From Pseudomonas viridiflava (GTDB taxonomy: Bacteria; Pseudomonadota; Gammaproteobacteria; Pseudomonadales; Pseudomonadaceae), in assembly GCF_900583165.1 (NCBI RefSeq), contig NZ_UTKY01000001.1, forward strand, positions 62,001 through 126,000: a stretch of 64,000 bases of DNA. Reading direction: 5' to 3'. Below are positions 9,430 to 19,467 of the stretch, piece after piece. The notes under the pieces are model-generated. The model did not search any database, was not told where the DNA came from, and saw only the letters and a program-made list of their open reading frames with translations. A program made the translations under genes and the position numbers. Positions within the stretch are counted from its first letter, which is position 1; every line of letters starts with the position of its first letter.

Positions 9430-10407
9430 ATGGCAAAACGTATCCAGTTCAGCGCCCATGGCGGCCCCGACGTGCTCGAGTATGTGGACTACACGCCCGC
9501 GGAGCCTGGCCCGCAGCAGGTTCGCGTGCGTAACGAGGCCATCGGCCTGAACTTCATCGACACTTATTTCCGTAGCGGCCTGTACGCACCGCCCGCACTG
9601 CCATCGGGGTTGGGCGCGGAGGGCGCCGGCGTGGTCGATGCGGTCGGCGGCGAAGTTACCCAATTCAAGGTCGGCGACCGTGTAGCCTACGGCAGCGGCC
9701 CACTCGGTGCCTACAGCCAACTGCATGTGCTACCTGCCGCCAACCTGGTGCACCTGCCGGACGAAATCAGCTTCGAACAAGCCGCCGGTGCCATGCTCAA
9801 GGGCCTGACCGTGCAGTACCTGCTGCGCCAGACCTATGAAGTGAAGAGCGGCGAAACCATCCTATTCCACGCTGCTGCCGGCGGCGTGGGCTCCCTGGCC
9901 TGCCAATGGGCCAAGGCCCTGGGCGTGAAGCTGATCGGTACCGTGAGCTCGCCAGAAAAGGCCGCCCTGGCCAAATCCCTCGGCGCCTGGGAAACCATCG
10001 ACTACAGCAAGGAAGACGTCGCACAGCGCGTGCTGGAATTGACCGACGGTAAAAAGGTGCCGGTGGTGTACGACGGTGTGGGCAAGGACACTTGGCTGAC
10101 GTCGCTGGACAGCGTGGCGCCACGGGGTTTGGTGGTGAGTTTTGGCAACGCATCCGGTGCAGTAGACGGGGTGAACCTGGGCATCTTGTCGGCGAAAGGC
10201 TCGCTGTACGTGACGCGCCCGACCTTGGCGACTTATGCCAACAACCCGCAGAACTTGCAGGCGATGGCCGATGATCTGTTCTCGGTGATCAAGAGCGGCA
10301 AGGTGCGCATTGATATCAACCAGCGGTATGCGCTGGCGGATGCGGCGAAAGCTCAGACGGAGTTGTCGGGGCGCAGGACGACGGGGTCGACTATTTTGTT
10401 GCCTTAA
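9430..10407 (+). CDS. qor: NADPH:quinone oxidoreductase
   Basis: A 325-residue zinc-independent MDR-family reductase that passes electrons from NADPH to quinones. The N-terminal catalytic fold begins MAKRIQFSAHGG and includes IGLNFIDTYFRSGLY. The nucleotide-binding motif is HAAAGGVGSLACQWAKALG. The start is supported by an AGGAGAAGG ribosome site just upstream. It is divergent from hemF across about 160 bp, the usual Pseudomonas position. Confidence 0.93.
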   Translation: MAKRIQFSAHGGPDVLEYVDYTPAEPGPQQVRVRNEAIGLNFIDTYFRSGLYAPPALPSGLGAEGAGVVDAVGGEVTQFKVGDRVAYGSGPLGAYSQLHVLPAANLVHLPDEISFEQAAGAMLKGLTVQYLLRQTYEVKSGETILFHAAAGGVGSLACQWAKALGVKLIGTVSSPEKAALAKSLGAWETIDYSKEDVAQRVLELTDGKKVPVVYDGVGKDTWLTSLDSVAPRGLVVSFGNASGAVDGVNLGILSAKGSLYVTRPTLATYANNPQNLQAMADDLFSVIKSGKVRIDINQRYALADAAKAQTELSGRRTTGSTILLP

Positions 10408-10438
10408 GGCGATCGGGTGCAGTGGGTTTAAAGGCCTC

Positions 10439-10510
10439 ATCGGGGGCAAGCCCCCTCTCACAGTTTGATCTGTGAAAACATTCAAATGTGTGAGGGGGCT
10501 TGCCCCCGAT
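10439..10510. repeat. REPIN in the opposite configuration
   Basis: Two REP cores lie in inverted order compared with the other doublets in the window. The element starts ATCGGGGGCAAGCCCCCTCT and ends with the complement of that core, so the TGTGAG tails face inward and the ATCGGGGG sides face outward. It lies between convergent qor and tsaC. Confidence 0.85.
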
Positions 10511-10525
10511 GGCTGCAACCTGGTC

Positions 10526-11083
10526 TCAGGACGGCCGCACCACCTCACCTGTCACCAAATCCCGAATCAGGCTCGGGTTCTTGCGCCCACCCAGGGCACC
10601 ACCCAGCACCCGATCCACTTGGCCCCGGAAGTACTGCTCTACGCGAATCCGCGTGCGCGCCGCCGGGCGGCCCTGAGGGTTGGCCGAGGTTGAAATCAGC
10701 GGCCCCACCACCGAACACAAATCCCGCACCAATGGGTGATCCGTCACGCGCAATGCGACGGTATCGTGCCTGCCCGTCACCCATTCCGGCAGCAGATCCT
10801 GGTGGGGCACCAGCCAGGTATTCGGCCCCGGCCAGGTGCTGGCCATGCGGTCGATCCAATCTTGCGGAAAATCTTCGAATAGAAAATCGAACTGACAGAT
10901 ATTGTCCGCCACCAGGATCAGCCCCTTGTCCACCGAGCGATTCTTGATGGCGAGCAAACGGTCCACGGCTTCTTCATTCCACGGGTCGCAGCCCAGGCCC
11001 CACACTGCTTCGGTTGGATAGGCAATCACCGCGCCTGCACGAATTTCCCGTGCGGTTTCCAGCACACGCCACCTGTTGACCAT
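10526..11083 (-). CDS. tsaC: L-threonylcarbamoyladenylate synthase
   Basis: A 185-residue YrdC-domain protein that makes threonylcarbamoyl-AMP from threonine, bicarbonate and ATP, the first step of t6A37 tRNA modification. Visible motifs are [15 protein letters not shown] (nucleotide pocket), [19 protein letters not shown] (KR motif) and [17 protein letters not shown] (SxN motif). Length matches the single-domain TsaC form. It follows dprA on the same strand after 54 bp, the conserved order in this genus. Confidence 0.95.
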   Translation of the reverse strand: MVNRWRVLETAREIRAGAVIAYPTEAVWGLGCDPWNEEAVDRLLAIKNRSVDKGLILVADNICQFDFLFEDFPQDWIDRMASTWPGPNTWLVPHQDLLPEWVTGRHDTVALRVTDHPLVRDLCSVVGPLISTSANPQGRPAARTRIRVEQYFRGQVDRVLGGALGGRKNPSLIRDLVTGEVVRPS

Positions 11084-11137
11084 TGCTCACTCTCCAGACT
11101 AAAGCTCTGCGCAGTTTACCCATCTCTGTTACAAAAC

Positions 11138-12232
11138 CTAGCAGCGCGCCAGCCAACGCCCGCTTTCGCAGATCACCTGGCCTTCAAGTTCAAGCTCTGT
11201 AAGGGTCGCCAACACTTGGGCCAACGACCGCCCGCTGGCAATCGCCAGGGCCTCGCTGGTGTGAGGCGCCGCGTGCAGCAGCGCTACCAGCGGGTGGGTC
11301 ACCGGCATCGGCGCCGGGCGGGACTGAGCCTGCCAACCGCGCAAACCTTCGAGGATATGTTCGATGGTTTCCACCAGCATTGCCCCCTCGCGGATCAACT
11401 GATGGCAGCCCTTGGCGCCGGGATGATGAATGGAGCCAGGGATCGCATACACCTCTCGCCCTTGCTCGGCCGCCAGCTTCGCGGTAATCAACGAACCGCT
11501 GGCCATACTGGCCTCTACCACCAGCACACCCAGGGATAAGCCGCTGATGATGCGATTGCGCCGAGGAAAATTGCCGGCCTGGGGCGCAGCGTCCAGTGGG
11601 AACTCAGAAACCACCGCGCTGCCCTGGTCAATCATGGCAGCCGCAAGCCGTCGGTGGCGTTGTGGATAAAAATTTTCGAGGCCCGTGCCCAGCACGCCGA
11701 TTGTCTGCCCCCCGACATCCAATGCCGCTTGATGCGCCGCACCATCAATGCCCAGCGCCAAGCCGCTGGTGATCACAAAACCGGCACTGGCCAAACTGCG
11801 GGAAAACGCTGCGGCGGTATCCATACCAGGCCGCGAAGCGCGGCGGCTACCTACCATTGCCAACTGCGGTTTCTCGAGGATTGAGGGGTCGCCCGCGACG
11901 AATAACAGTGGCGGTGCGTCATCAATCTGGGCGAGCAAGGCGGGGTATTCTGGCTGGTCCCACATCAGCAAATGCTGGGCCGGGTGCGTCAACCAAGCCA
12001 AGGCTTCACTCGCACCGTCACGAATTTCATGGCTGCGCCGGGCGTCGGCGCTAATGGCCGGTAAGCCCAAGGCACGCCACGCACTGGCAGGCGCGCTAAT
12101 AGCCTTCGAGGCGCTGCCGAACGCTTCGATCAATAAACGAAAACGCTTGGGCCCCAGTTCCGGGAGCCTGTGCAAGCGTAGTCGTGCTTCCAGTTCTGAC
12201 GGAGATATTTCATGGCTATCTGTCGGATACAT
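11138..12232 (-). CDS. dprA: DNA-processing protein DprA
   Basis: A 364-residue protein that loads RecA onto incoming single-stranded DNA. It has an N-terminal helical domain (about residues 1-80), a central Rossmann-like domain with MVGSRRASRPG and SGLALGIDGAAHQAAL, and a C-terminal winged-helix domain (about 300-360). ATG at 12232 has an AAGGATG ribosome site. It is followed on the same strand by tsaC. The gene is intact. Confidence 0.95.
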   Translation of the reverse strand: MYPTDSHEISPSELEARLRLHRLPELGPKRFRLLIEAFGSASKAISAPASAWRALGLPAISADARRSHEIRDGASEALAWLTHPAQHLLMWDQPEYPALLAQIDDAPPLLFVAGDPSILEKPQLAMVGSRRASRPGMDTAAAFSRSLASAGFVITSGLALGIDGAAHQAALDVGGQTIGVLGTGLENFYPQRHRRLAAAMIDQGSAVVSEFPLDAAPQAGNFPRRNRIISGLSLGVLVVEASMASGSLITAKLAAEQGREVYAIPGSIHHPGAKGCHQLIREGAMLVETIEHILEGLRGWQAQSRPAPMPVTHPLVALLHAAPHTSEALAIASGRSLAQVLATLTELELEGQVICESGRWLARC

Positions 12233-12295
12233 CTGATCATCCTTGACCTGAACAAGTTGTGGATAACTCTGTTGGTAACTTATTTAGCAGGCTAT

Positions 12296-13072
12296 TTATT
12301 GTGTTTGATGAGCAGTCTCGAAACGGTCCATCACCGCCAGCGACCTTGAGGCGCTGAGCACCAGGCCGTAGCTGAGCTTTTGGTACGTACGAAACACCAA
12401 CAGGGTGCCGGCGCGCTCGTCTGGAAGCTTCGTTTTGGCACCGTTGAAAGGGTCTCTTACAGTGGTGCCGGTTTTGATAACCGTGAGTAATTGGCCTTCA
12501 GCGAGGCCGTCGCGACGGCCTTTGTTGAGAGTGACGGCATCTAGCACGCCGATCTGGGTCACGCCCCTTGGGATATCGATGATGTGCCCTTCAACCAAGG
12601 GTGTGTGCTGCGGGATGTGCAGGGTCGATGGATCAACGGAAAGTTGCGCACGCAGCAGGCGGTCGCCCGGACGAATCTCCTGCGTCACCCGCTGCACAGC
12701 CAGGGTGGTGAGGTCTCCGGCGGTGACAAAGCGGGCGGTGCCGATGTCGTCGGCGTTGATACCCAGTAACTCCTGGGTCTGCGGGTCGGTGTAGACCTTG
12801 CCGCGTCGGAAGATTCCGTAATTGGGCTGGGAAGGGTCCAAGTCGCCCCTGGCGTGGACGCGCTCACCATTCGCACCGAGCACGCGGCCGCCATCGGCCG
12901 CGACAATGTACGGCGCGTCATCCAGGTCCTGGGGTGTATCGAGAATGCGATTGTGCAATAGAAAGCGGTGGATGGCCTGTTGCGTCAGCCCATCCAGGCG
13001 TTGGGCGGGGGGTGGAACCAGGGCCATGGCGAACGGGGCCCACAACAGCAAGACGAGTAGCGATTTCCTCAT
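12296..13072 (-). CDS. LysM-protein family member lacking its LysM domain
   Basis: A 258-residue protein in the position of the conserved Pseudomonas LysM protein (PA0020 type) between dprA and def. A signal peptide is visible ([17 protein letters not shown]). It is followed almost directly by the family's middle region ([20 protein letters not shown]) and by [20 protein letters not shown] and [20 protein letters not shown]. The usual N-terminal LysM repeat of roughly 50-80 residues (pattern YTVVKGDTLWDIS) is absent, with no frameshifted remnant found just upstream. The protein is probably exported but would not bind peptidoglycan through LysM. The family's function is poorly known. Confidence 0.75.
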   Translation of the reverse strand: MRKSLLVLLLWAPFAMALVPPPAQRLDGLTQQAIHRFLLHNRILDTPQDLDDAPYIVAADGGRVLGANGERVHARGDLDPSQPNYGIFRRGKVYTDPQTQELLGINADDIGTARFVTAGDLTTLAVQRVTQEIRPGDRLLRAQLSVDPSTLHIPQHTPLVEGHIIDIPRGVTQIGVLDAVTLNKGRRDGLAEGQLLTVIKTGTTVRDPFNGAKTKLPDERAGTLLVFRTYQKLSYGLVLSASRSLAVMDRFETAHQTQ

Positions 13073-13207
13073 GGGGTCAATCTCCTTTATTATGTGCGTT
13101 CGCGTGAAATGCCTTGGCCTTCGCGGCTTTTAAGGGTTTCACACCGGTCGTGTGGGTCCATCCCAACGCCGATTTGCCTCTACCTCACATGTGCAGCAAT
13201 TACGCTT

Positions 13208-13714
13208 ATGGCTATTTTGAACATCCTCGAATTTCCCGACTCGCGCCTGCGCACTGTCGCCAAGCCGGTGGCCGTAGTGGACGACAAGGTTCGTCAGTTG
13301 GTCGATGACATGTTTGAAACAATGTATGAAGCGCCGGGCATCGGCCTCGCCGCCACCCAGGTCAACGTGCATCAGCGCGTGGTGGTCATGGACCTGTCGG
13401 AAGATCGCACCGCGCCTATGGTGTACATCAACCCAGAGTTCGAACCGCTGACCGACGAGATGGGCGAATACCAGGAAGGTTGCCTGTCGGTGCCGGAGTT
13501 CTACGAGAACGTCGAGCGCCCGCTGCGCGTGAAGATCAACGCCCTGGACCGCGACGGCAAGCCGTTCGAGTTGATTGCCGAAGGCCTGCTGGCGGTGTGC
13601 ATCCAGCATGAATGCGACCACCTCAACGGCAAGCTGTTTGTCGATTACCTGTCCACGCTCAAACGCGACCGGATCAAGAAGAAGCTGGAAAAAAAGCATC
13701 GCCAGCAAGCTTGA
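13208..13714 (+). CDS. def: Peptide deformylase
   Basis: A 168-residue metalloenzyme that removes the formyl group from nascent protein N-termini. All three motifs are present: GIGLAATQ (residues 45-52 approximately), EGCLS with metal ligand Cys92, and HECDH with His134, Glu135 and His138. The start is at [10 protein letters not shown]; the frame is open upstream to 13094 but the family begins here. It is followed by a terminator hairpin and then fmt, which encodes the enzyme that adds the formyl group. Confidence 0.98.
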   Translation: MAILNILEFPDSRLRTVAKPVAVVDDKVRQLVDDMFETMYEAPGIGLAATQVNVHQRVVVMDLSEDRTAPMVYINPEFEPLTDEMGEYQEGCLSVPEFYENVERPLRVKINALDRDGKPFELIAEGLLAVCIQHECDHLNGKLFVDYLSTLKRDRIKKKLEKKHRQQA

Positions 13715-13725
13715 TGCCCCCTTCC

Positions 13726-13756
13726 AAAGGCTTGCTGCGGCAAGCCTTTTTCTTTT
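13726..13756 (+). terminator. Terminator-like hairpin after def
   Basis: A perfect 10-bp stem (AAAGGCTTGC / GCAAGCCTTT) with a TGCG loop is followed by a T-rich run. It lies between def and fmt, 27 bp before the fmt start, so it could attenuate read-through rather than stop it. Confidence 0.8.
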
Positions 13757-13782
13757 GTGACTGTTTTTAACCGAGACCTCCC

Positions 13783-14736
13783 ATGACCGAGCCACTGCGC
13801 ATTGTTTTTGCCGGCACGCCTGAATTTGCCGCCGAACACCTCAAGGCGCTGCTAACCAGCCCTTATGACATCGTCGCGGTGTATACCCAGCCAGATCGCC
13901 CGGCCGGTCGCGGGCAAAAACTGATGCCGAGCCCGGTCAAGCAGCTGGCGCTGGAGCACAATATCCCTGTGCTGCAACCGCCGACCCTGCGTAACGCCGA
14001 GGCCCAGGCCGAGTTGGCCGCGCTGAAGCCGGACCTGTTGGTGGTAGTGGCTTACGGCCTGATCCTGCCGCAAATCGTGCTGGATATCCCTCGCTTGGGT
14101 TGCATCAACAGCCATGCATCGCTGCTGCCACGCTGGCGCGGTGCGGCGCCGATCCAGCGCGCTATTGAGGCGGGTGACAGCGAAAGCGGTGTGACCGTGA
14201 TGCGCATGGAGGCGGGTTTGGACACCGGCCCGATGCTGCTCAAGGTCACCACGCCAATCAACGCCGAAGACACCGGCGGCAGCCTGCACGACCGCCTGGC
14301 CGAAATGGGCCCGCCTGCGGTGATCGAGGCCATCGCCGGCCTTGCCGCCGGCACCCTGCAAGGCGAGGTGCAGGACGACAGCCTCGCCACCTACGCCCAC
14401 AAGTTGAACAAAGACGAAGCTCGCATCGACTGGAGCCGCCCGGCGGTTGAGCTGGAGCGCCTGGTGCGCGCCTTCAACCCGTGGCCGGTCTGCCACAGCA
14501 CCCTCAATGGCGAAGCCTTGAAAGTCTTGGCCGCCACCTTGGCCGACGGCACAGGCGCCCCCGGCGAAATCATCGGCGCCAGCAAAGACGGCCTGTTGGT
14601 GGCCTGCGGTGAACAGGCGCTGTGTCTGACCCGTCTGCAACTGCCCGGCGGGAAGGCGCTAAACTTCAGCGATTTGTTCAACAGCCGCCGTGAGAAATTT
14701 GCCGTGGGCACCATTCTCGGGGTGGCCGCACAATGA
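13783..14736 (+). CDS. fmt: Methionyl-tRNA formyltransferase
   Basis: A 317-residue enzyme that formylates initiator Met-tRNA using 10-formyl-tetrahydrofolate. The N-terminal [14 protein letters not shown] and the catalytic block [17 protein letters not shown] are diagnostic, and the C-terminal OB-fold domain starts around residue 210. It overlaps rsmB by four bases (ATGA), so translation is coupled. Confidence 0.98.
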   Translation: MTEPLRIVFAGTPEFAAEHLKALLTSPYDIVAVYTQPDRPAGRGQKLMPSPVKQLALEHNIPVLQPPTLRNAEAQAELAALKPDLLVVVAYGLILPQIVLDIPRLGCINSHASLLPRWRGAAPIQRAIEAGDSESGVTVMRMEAGLDTGPMLLKVTTPINAEDTGGSLHDRLAEMGPPAVIEAIAGLAAGTLQGEVQDDSLATYAHKLNKDEARIDWSRPAVELERLVRAFNPWPVCHSTLNGEALKVLAATLADGTGAPGEIIGASKDGLLVACGEQALCLTRLQLPGGKALNFSDLFNSRREKFAVGTILGVAAQ

Positions 14737-16043
14737 ACCCACGTCTGGCCGCCGCCAAGGCTCTCGCTGCCGTCCTCAACGGCAAGGCGTCGCTTAATAG
14801 CTCTCTGCCAACGCAGATGGACAAGGTCGAAGACCGTGACCGTGGTTTCACCCAGGACCTGGCCTTCGGCACCGCCCGCTGGCAGCCGCGTCTGTCGGCG
14901 CTGGCGGCCAAGTTGCTGCAAAAGCCGTTCAAGGCTGCCGATGCCGATGTGGAAGCGTTGCTGTTGGTCGGTCTGTACCAATTGCTCTACACCCGCGTAC
15001 CGGCCCACGCCGCCATCGGCGAAACGGTGGGTTGCGCCGACAAGCTGAAAAAACCTTGGGCCAAGGCCCTGCTCAACGCCGTACTGCGCCGCGCCCAGCG
15101 TGAAAGCGAAGCGCTGCTGGCCGAGCTGGAACATGACCCGGTGGTACGCACAGCTCACCCGCGCTGGCTGCAAAAGTCCCTGAAAGCCTTCTGGCCTGAG
15201 CAGTGGGAAGCGATTTGCGCTGCGAATAATGCGCACCCGCCGATGATCCTGCGGGTCAACCGTCGCCATCACAGCCGTGACGCCTATCTGCAATTGCTCA
15301 CCGACGCCGGCATTAATGCCACGCCGTGCGTGTACAGCGTCGACGGCATCGTGCTGGAAGCCGCCACCGATGTGCGCAGCCTGCCGGGCTTTGCCGAAGG
15401 TTGGATCAGCGTGCAGGACGAAGCCGCGCAACTGGCCGCCGACCTGCTTGATTTGGCCCCGGGCCAACGCGTGCTCGACGCCTGCTGCGCGCCCGGCGGT
15501 AAGACCTGTCACATTCTGGAAGTGGAAAAAGACCTGGCCGCTGTCGTCGCTGTCGACCTGGAAGCCAAACGCCTGGTGCGCGTGCGCGAGAACCTCGCAC
15601 GCCTGGGCCTGAGCGCCGAGCTGATCTCCGCCGATGGCCGCGATACCGCCACCTGGTGGGACGGCAAGCCGTTCCAGCGCATCCTGCTGGACGCGCCGTG
15701 TTCCGCCACTGGCGTTATCCGCCGCCACCCGGACATCAAGCTCACCCGTCAACCTGACGACATCGCCGCCCTGGCCGTGCTGCAAGGGGAGTTGCTCGAC
15801 GCGCTGTGGCCAACCCTGGAAGTCGGCGGCATCCTGCTCTACGCCACCTGCTCCACCTTGCCTACGGAAAACACCGACGTCATCGAAGCGTTCCTGGCCC
15901 GCACCAGCGGCGCACGGGAGCTCGACCTCGCCACGACGGCCGGTATCAAGCAGCCTCACGGTCGCCAGTTGCTCGCGCAAGAAGGCGGACACGACGGCTT
16001 CTACTACGCCAAACTGATCAAGATCGCCGCCGCGCGCGGCTGA
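14733..16043 (+). CDS. rsmB: 16S rRNA (cytosine-967 C5) methyltransferase
   Basis: A 436-residue methyltransferase with an N-terminal NusB-like RNA-binding domain (about 1-140) and a C-terminal SAM-dependent catalytic domain. The SAM pocket is [16 protein letters not shown]. Two cysteines are visible: one in [15 protein letters not shown] and the other in [11 protein letters not shown], matching the two-cysteine mechanism of m5C enzymes. The gene is coupled to fmt and followed by trkA after 21 bp. Confidence 0.97.
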   Translation: MNPRLAAAKALAAVLNGKASLNSSLPTQMDKVEDRDRGFTQDLAFGTARWQPRLSALAAKLLQKPFKAADADVEALLLVGLYQLLYTRVPAHAAIGETVGCADKLKKPWAKALLNAVLRRAQRESEALLAELEHDPVVRTAHPRWLQKSLKAFWPEQWEAICAANNAHPPMILRVNRRHHSRDAYLQLLTDAGINATPCVYSVDGIVLEAATDVRSLPGFAEGWISVQDEAAQLAADLLDLAPGQRVLDACCAPGGKTCHILEVEKDLAAVVAVDLEAKRLVRVRENLARLGLSAELISADGRDTATWWDGKPFQRILLDAPCSATGVIRRHPDIKLTRQPDDIAALAVLQGELLDALWPTLEVGGILLYATCSTLPTENTDVIEAFLARTSGARELDLATTAGIKQPHGRQLLAQEGGHDGFYYAKLIKIAAARG

Positions 16044-16064
16044 ATGATTTAAGGGAGTGACCGG

Positions 16065-17438
16065 ATGAAAATCATCATCCTTGGGGCAGGGCAGGTGGGT
16101 GGCACGCTGGCTGAACATTTGGCCAGCGAAGCCAATGACATCACCGTGGTCGACACCGATGCCGAACGCCTGCGCAATCTCGGCGACCGCCTGGATATCC
16201 GCACCGTGCAGGGCCGCGCGTCGTTCCCGACGGTGCTGCGCCAGGCCGGTGCCGACGATGCCGACATGTTGGTCGCGGTGACCAATAGCGACGAAACCAA
16301 CATGGTCGCCTGCCAGGTCGCCCACACCCTGTTCCACACCCCGACCAAGATCGCCCGTGTGCGTGAAGCGGCCTACCTGACCCGTGCCGGTCTGTTCGAC
16401 AACGATGCGATTCCGGTAGACGTGCTGATCAGCCCGGAACAAGTAGTGACCCACTACATCAAGCGCCTGATCGAGATTCCGGGCGCCTTGCAGGTGATCG
16501 ACTTCGCCGAGGGCAAAGCCCAGTTAGTGGCGGTAAAGGCTTACTACGGCGGGCCGCTGGTGGGCCAGCAATTGCGCCAGTTGCGCGAGCACATGCCGAA
16601 TGTAGAAACCCGCGTTGCGGCGATTTTCCGACGCGACCGGCCGATTTTGCCCCAGGGCGATACGGTGATCGAGGCCGACGACGAAGTATTCTTCATCGCC
16701 GCCAAAGCGAATATTCGCGCAGTGATGAGCGAAATGCGCCGGCTCGACGAGAGCTATAAACGCATCGTGATTGCCGGCGGCGGGCAGATCGGTGAACGCT
16801 TGGCCGAGGCGATCGAGAGCCGCTACCAGGTGAAGATCATCGAGATGAGCCCGGCGCGTTGCCGGCATTTGTCCGACACCCTCGACAGCACGGTCGTACT
16901 GCAAGGCAGCGCTTCTGACCGCGACCTGCTGATGGAAGAAAACATCGCCGACGCCGATATCTTCCTGGCCCTGACCAACGATGACGAGGCCAATATCATG
17001 TCGTCGTTGTTGGCCAAGCGGCTGGGGGCGAAGAAGGTGATGACCATCATCAACAACCCGGCCTACGTCGACCTCATCCAGGGCGGCGATATCGACATCG
17101 CCATCAGCCCGCAGTTGGCCACCATTGGCACCTTGCTCGCCCACGTGCGCCGTGGCGATATCGTCAGCGTGCACTCCCTGCGCCGTGGCGCGGCAGAGGC
17201 CATCGAGGCGATTGCCCATGGCGATGCCAAGTCGAGCAAAGTGATCGGCAAGGCCATTCGCGATATCGGTTTGCCGCCGGGCACCACGATTGGCGCGATC
17301 ATTCGCGACGAGGAAGTGATCATTGCCCACGACGATACGGTGATCGCCACGGGTGACCATGTGATTCTGTTCCTTGTGGATAAAAAACATATCCGCGATG
17401 TGGAGAAACTGTTCCACGTGGGGTTGAGCTTTTTCTGA
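16065..17438 (+). CDS. trkA: Trk potassium uptake regulatory protein
   Basis: A 457-residue peripheral membrane protein that gates the Trk K+ channel (TrkH/TrkG, encoded elsewhere). It has two RCK units, each with a Rossmann domain followed by a TrkA-C domain. The nucleotide motifs are [16 protein letters not shown] near residue 5 and [16 protein letters not shown] near 237. The 3' end of the gene contains a partial parS-like sequence. Confidence 0.97.
   Translation: MKIIILGAGQVGGTLAEHLASEANDITVVDTDAERLRNLGDRLDIRTVQGRASFPTVLRQAGADDADMLVAVTNSDETNMVACQVAHTLFHTPTKIARVREAAYLTRAGLFDNDAIPVDVLISPEQVVTHYIKRLIEIPGALQVIDFAEGKAQLVAVKAYYGGPLVGQQLRQLREHMPNVETRVAAIFRRDRPILPQGDTVIEADDEVFFIAAKANIRAVMSEMRRLDESYKRIVIAGGGQIGERLAEAIESRYQVKIIEMSPARCRHLSDTLDSTVVLQGSASDRDLLMEENIADADIFLALTNDDEANIMSSLLAKRLGAKKVMTIINNPAYVDLIQGGDIDIAISPQLATIGTLLAHVRRGDIVSVHSLRRGAAEAIEAIAHGDAKSSKVIGKAIRDIGLPPGTTIGAIIRDEEVIIAHDDTVIATGDHVILFLVDKKHIRDVEKLFHVGLSFF
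17410..17425. other. Degenerate parS-like sequence in trkA
   Basis: The sequence TGTTCCACGTGGGGTT matches the left 12 bases of the Pseudomonas parS palindrome TGTTCCACGTGGAACA but has changes in the right arm. It is a possible weak ParB site or a coincidence of the coding sequence. Confidence 0.3.
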
Positions 17439-17457
17439 TTAAACGGAGTACGCCTGC

Positions 17458-17769
17458 ATGCTCGAGTCCCTGGAAAAAATGCTCGCCAAGGGTGTGGATA
17501 ATTCCTTGCTGCGCTTTGGTTTGGGCAAGGGTTATCTGGACGTGAACGACAACGCCAAGGCGGCGGAGCACTTGCAGCGGTGCGTGGAGTTTGATCCGAA
17601 GTATTCGGCGGCGTGGAAGCTGTTGGGTAAGGCGCAGGCAGGATCAGGTGATGTCGCTGCGGCACGGCTAGCGTGGGAGAAGGGGATTGAAGCGGCCCAG
17701 GCCCATGGCGATAAGCAAGCCGAAAAAGAAATGACGGTGTTCTTGAAGAAACTCGACCGTTTGAGCTAA
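17458..17769 (+). CDS. Small tetratricopeptide-repeat protein
   Basis: A 103-residue protein with TPR helices: LRFGLGKGYLDVNDNAKAAEHL and AWKLLGKAQAGSGDVAAARL match two consecutive repeats. There is no signal peptide or membrane segment. It starts 20 bp after trkA and ends just before a REPIN. It probably binds a protein partner; no function is known. Confidence 0.8.
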   Translation: MLESLEKMLAKGVDNSLLRFGLGKGYLDVNDNAKAAEHLQRCVEFDPKYSAAWKLLGKAQAGSGDVAAARLAWEKGIEAAQAHGDKQAEKEMTVFLKKLDRLS

Positions 17770-17780
17770 ACGGAACCCAA

Positions 17781-17870
17781 TGTGGGAGAGGGCTTGCCCC
17801 CGATTGCGGTTTGTCAGCTACAGATGTAGTGGCTGACACACTGCTATCGGAGGCAAGCCCCCTCCCACAT
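17781..17870. repeat. REPIN (paired REP hairpins)
   Basis: Inverted REP copies start with TGTGGGAGAGGGCTTGCCCC and end with the complement GGCAAGCCCCCTCCCACA. A spacer with TGTCAGCTACAG and GTGGCTGACA separates them. The element lies between the convergent TPR and acyltransferase genes. Two single-base changes break the stems slightly. Confidence 0.88.
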
Positions 17871-17900
17871 TCAGCTCTATGGTGTTTTTGAGCTCGCGAC

Positions 17901-18788
17901 TCAGTACCACCGCTCTTCACCCGGTGGGCGTTTTTTGAAGCGCTTCATGCTCCACATGTACTGGCTCGGGTACGCGCCGACATAACGCTCCACCACCTTG
18001 CTCATCGCCGCGCAGGACGTGGCGGTGTCGGTGCTGTACATGTCTTCCGGTGCTGCTTCCAAAATTACTTTGTAGCCCGAGCCGTCCGGCAGCCGCAGGG
18101 CATGCAGGAACACTCCGACCGCTTTGTGCCCGGCGAGCATGTTCGGTACGAACTTGCTGGTGAGCGCCTGGGTGGCGAAGAACGGCACGAAGATCCCGGC
18201 GGATTCGGCCGGCTCCGGGTCTGCCGGAATACCGACCTGACCGCCCCGGCGCACTTCCTTGATCACGCTGAGAATGCCTTCCTTGGTAGACGCCGCCACA
18301 CGGTTGCCTAACTGCACACGCTGCTTGCGCAGCAGTTCATCCACCGCCTTGAGCTTGGGCGGGCGATAGAAAATGACCGGTTTGCACTGGCTGCAATAGA
18401 AGTGGTTCAACACTTCCCAGTTGCCCAGGTGGCTGGTGATGCCGACCACGCCTTTACCCGAGGCCAGGGCTTCGTGCAGCACTTCCAGGCCCTCGACTTC
18501 ACGCACCAGGTCGATGGAGCGCTGGGCTGGCCAGATCCAGGCGCAGGCGCTTTCGGTCAGGGACTTGCCGATGTCCATCAAACTTTGGCCGACCAGGCGC
18601 TCGCGGGCGGCCGGGTCCATGTCCGGGAAGCATTTGGACAGATTGATCCGCACCGTTTCGCGGGAGCGGTTGGGGGTTTTCCACATGATCCAGCCGATTG
18701 CCGTGCCGACAGCCTGGACGGCGCGCCAGGGCAGCAGGGCAAACAACCGGAGAGCGCCTACCAGCAAGGCGCCTTTAAACTTTTCCAC
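17901..18788 (-). CDS. Lipid A late acyltransferase (HtrB/LpxL family)
   Basis: A 295-residue inner-membrane acyltransferase with one N-terminal hydrophobic segment. The LPLAT active-site motif is VGITSHLGNWE (HX4E type), and the second block GQVGIPADPEPAESAGIFVPFFA is family-typical. It probably adds a secondary lauroyl-type chain to lipid A; the P. aeruginosa counterpart at this position (PA0011) has that role. The start is GTG at 18788 with an AGGAG site seven bases upstream. Chain specificity cannot be read from the sequence. Confidence 0.88.
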   Translation of the reverse strand: MEKFKGALLVGALRLFALLPWRAVQAVGTAIGWIMWKTPNRSRETVRINLSKCFPDMDPAARERLVGQSLMDIGKSLTESACAWIWPAQRSIDLVREVEGLEVLHEALASGKGVVGITSHLGNWEVLNHFYCSQCKPVIFYRPPKLKAVDELLRKQRVQLGNRVAASTKEGILSVIKEVRRGGQVGIPADPEPAESAGIFVPFFATQALTSKFVPNMLAGHKAVGVFLHALRLPDGSGYKVILEAAPEDMYSTDTATSCAAMSKVVERYVGAYPSQYMWSMKRFKKRPPGEERWY

Positions 18789-18828
18789 AGGTCACTCCTG
18801 ATCGTGTGTGGTGCGCAAAACGCGCATT

Positions 18829-19386
18829 CTAACCGGCGTTGGCCAGGTCCGCGTAACGGTCGCAGTCTTGGGTGTGGTCCATGACCATGCCGCTGGCCTG
18901 CATGAAGGCGTAGCAAATGGTCGGGCCGACAAAGGTGAAGCCGGCTTTTTTCAAGGCCTTGCTCATGGCTTCGGCCTCGGGCGTAATCGCCGGGACTTCG
19001 CTGCGGTCCTTGAAATGATTGACCTTGGGCACCCCACCCACAAACGACCAGAGCAACTCTACCGGATCTTCCATCGCCAGCCAGGCCGCGGCGTTGCGGC
19101 GGGTGGCGTTAAGCTTCAGGCGATTACGCACGATGCCGGGGTCGAGCATCAGCGCTTCAATTTCGTCATCGCTCAGCCGCGCCAGACGCTGCGCATCAAA
19201 GCCAAACAAGACCTTTCGATAATGCTCGCGTTTGCGTAAAACGGTGATCCAGGAAAGGCCTGCCTGGAACCCTTCGAGTAAAAGCAACTCGAACAAACCC
19301 TGCGCATCGCGCAGCGGCGTTCCCCACTCTTGATCGTGATAAGCCATGTACAGCGGATCTTCAGAACACCAAAAGCAGCGTGGCAT
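18829..19386 (-). CDS. tag: DNA-3-methyladenine glycosylase I
   Basis: A 185-residue base-excision repair enzyme that removes 3-methyladenine. The zinc snap is complete: Cys4 and His17 in the N-terminal segment MPRCFWCSEDPLYMAYHDQE, and His171 and Cys175 in DHTQDC. The frame is open far upstream to 19923, but that part is antisense to glyQ. ATG at 19386 matches the family start. Confidence 0.96.
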   Translation of the reverse strand: MPRCFWCSEDPLYMAYHDQEWGTPLRDAQGLFELLLLEGFQAGLSWITVLRKREHYRKVLFGFDAQRLARLSDDEIEALMLDPGIVRNRLKLNATRRNAAAWLAMEDPVELLWSFVGGVPKVNHFKDRSEVPAITPEAEAMSKALKKAGFTFVGPTICYAFMQASGMVMDHTQDCDRYADLANAG

Positions 19387-19421
19387 AAGGCTCCAGGGAG
19401 TGGTGGCAGGGCCGAATCGGG

Positions 19422-19427
19422 TATACT
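19422..19427 (+). promoter_or_regulatory. Probable -10 box of glyQS
   Basis: TATACT matches the sigma-70 -10 consensus and lies 40 bp before the glyQ start in the short tag-glyQ divergent gap. No good -35 is visible at the right distance. Confidence 0.45.
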
Positions 19428-19467
19428 CCCGCTCTTTAAATCGCAGCCCAAGTAACAGGTGAATTTC

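Noticed and set aside
14391..16454. 687-codon open frame antisense to fmt, rsmB and trkA
   Set aside because: A high-GC shadow frame. The plus-strand genes have full family motifs, and this translation shows only low-complexity shadow sequence.
17410..17425. Full parS site in trkA
   Set aside because: Only the left arm and core match; the right arm has several changes, so it is listed only as a degenerate candidate.
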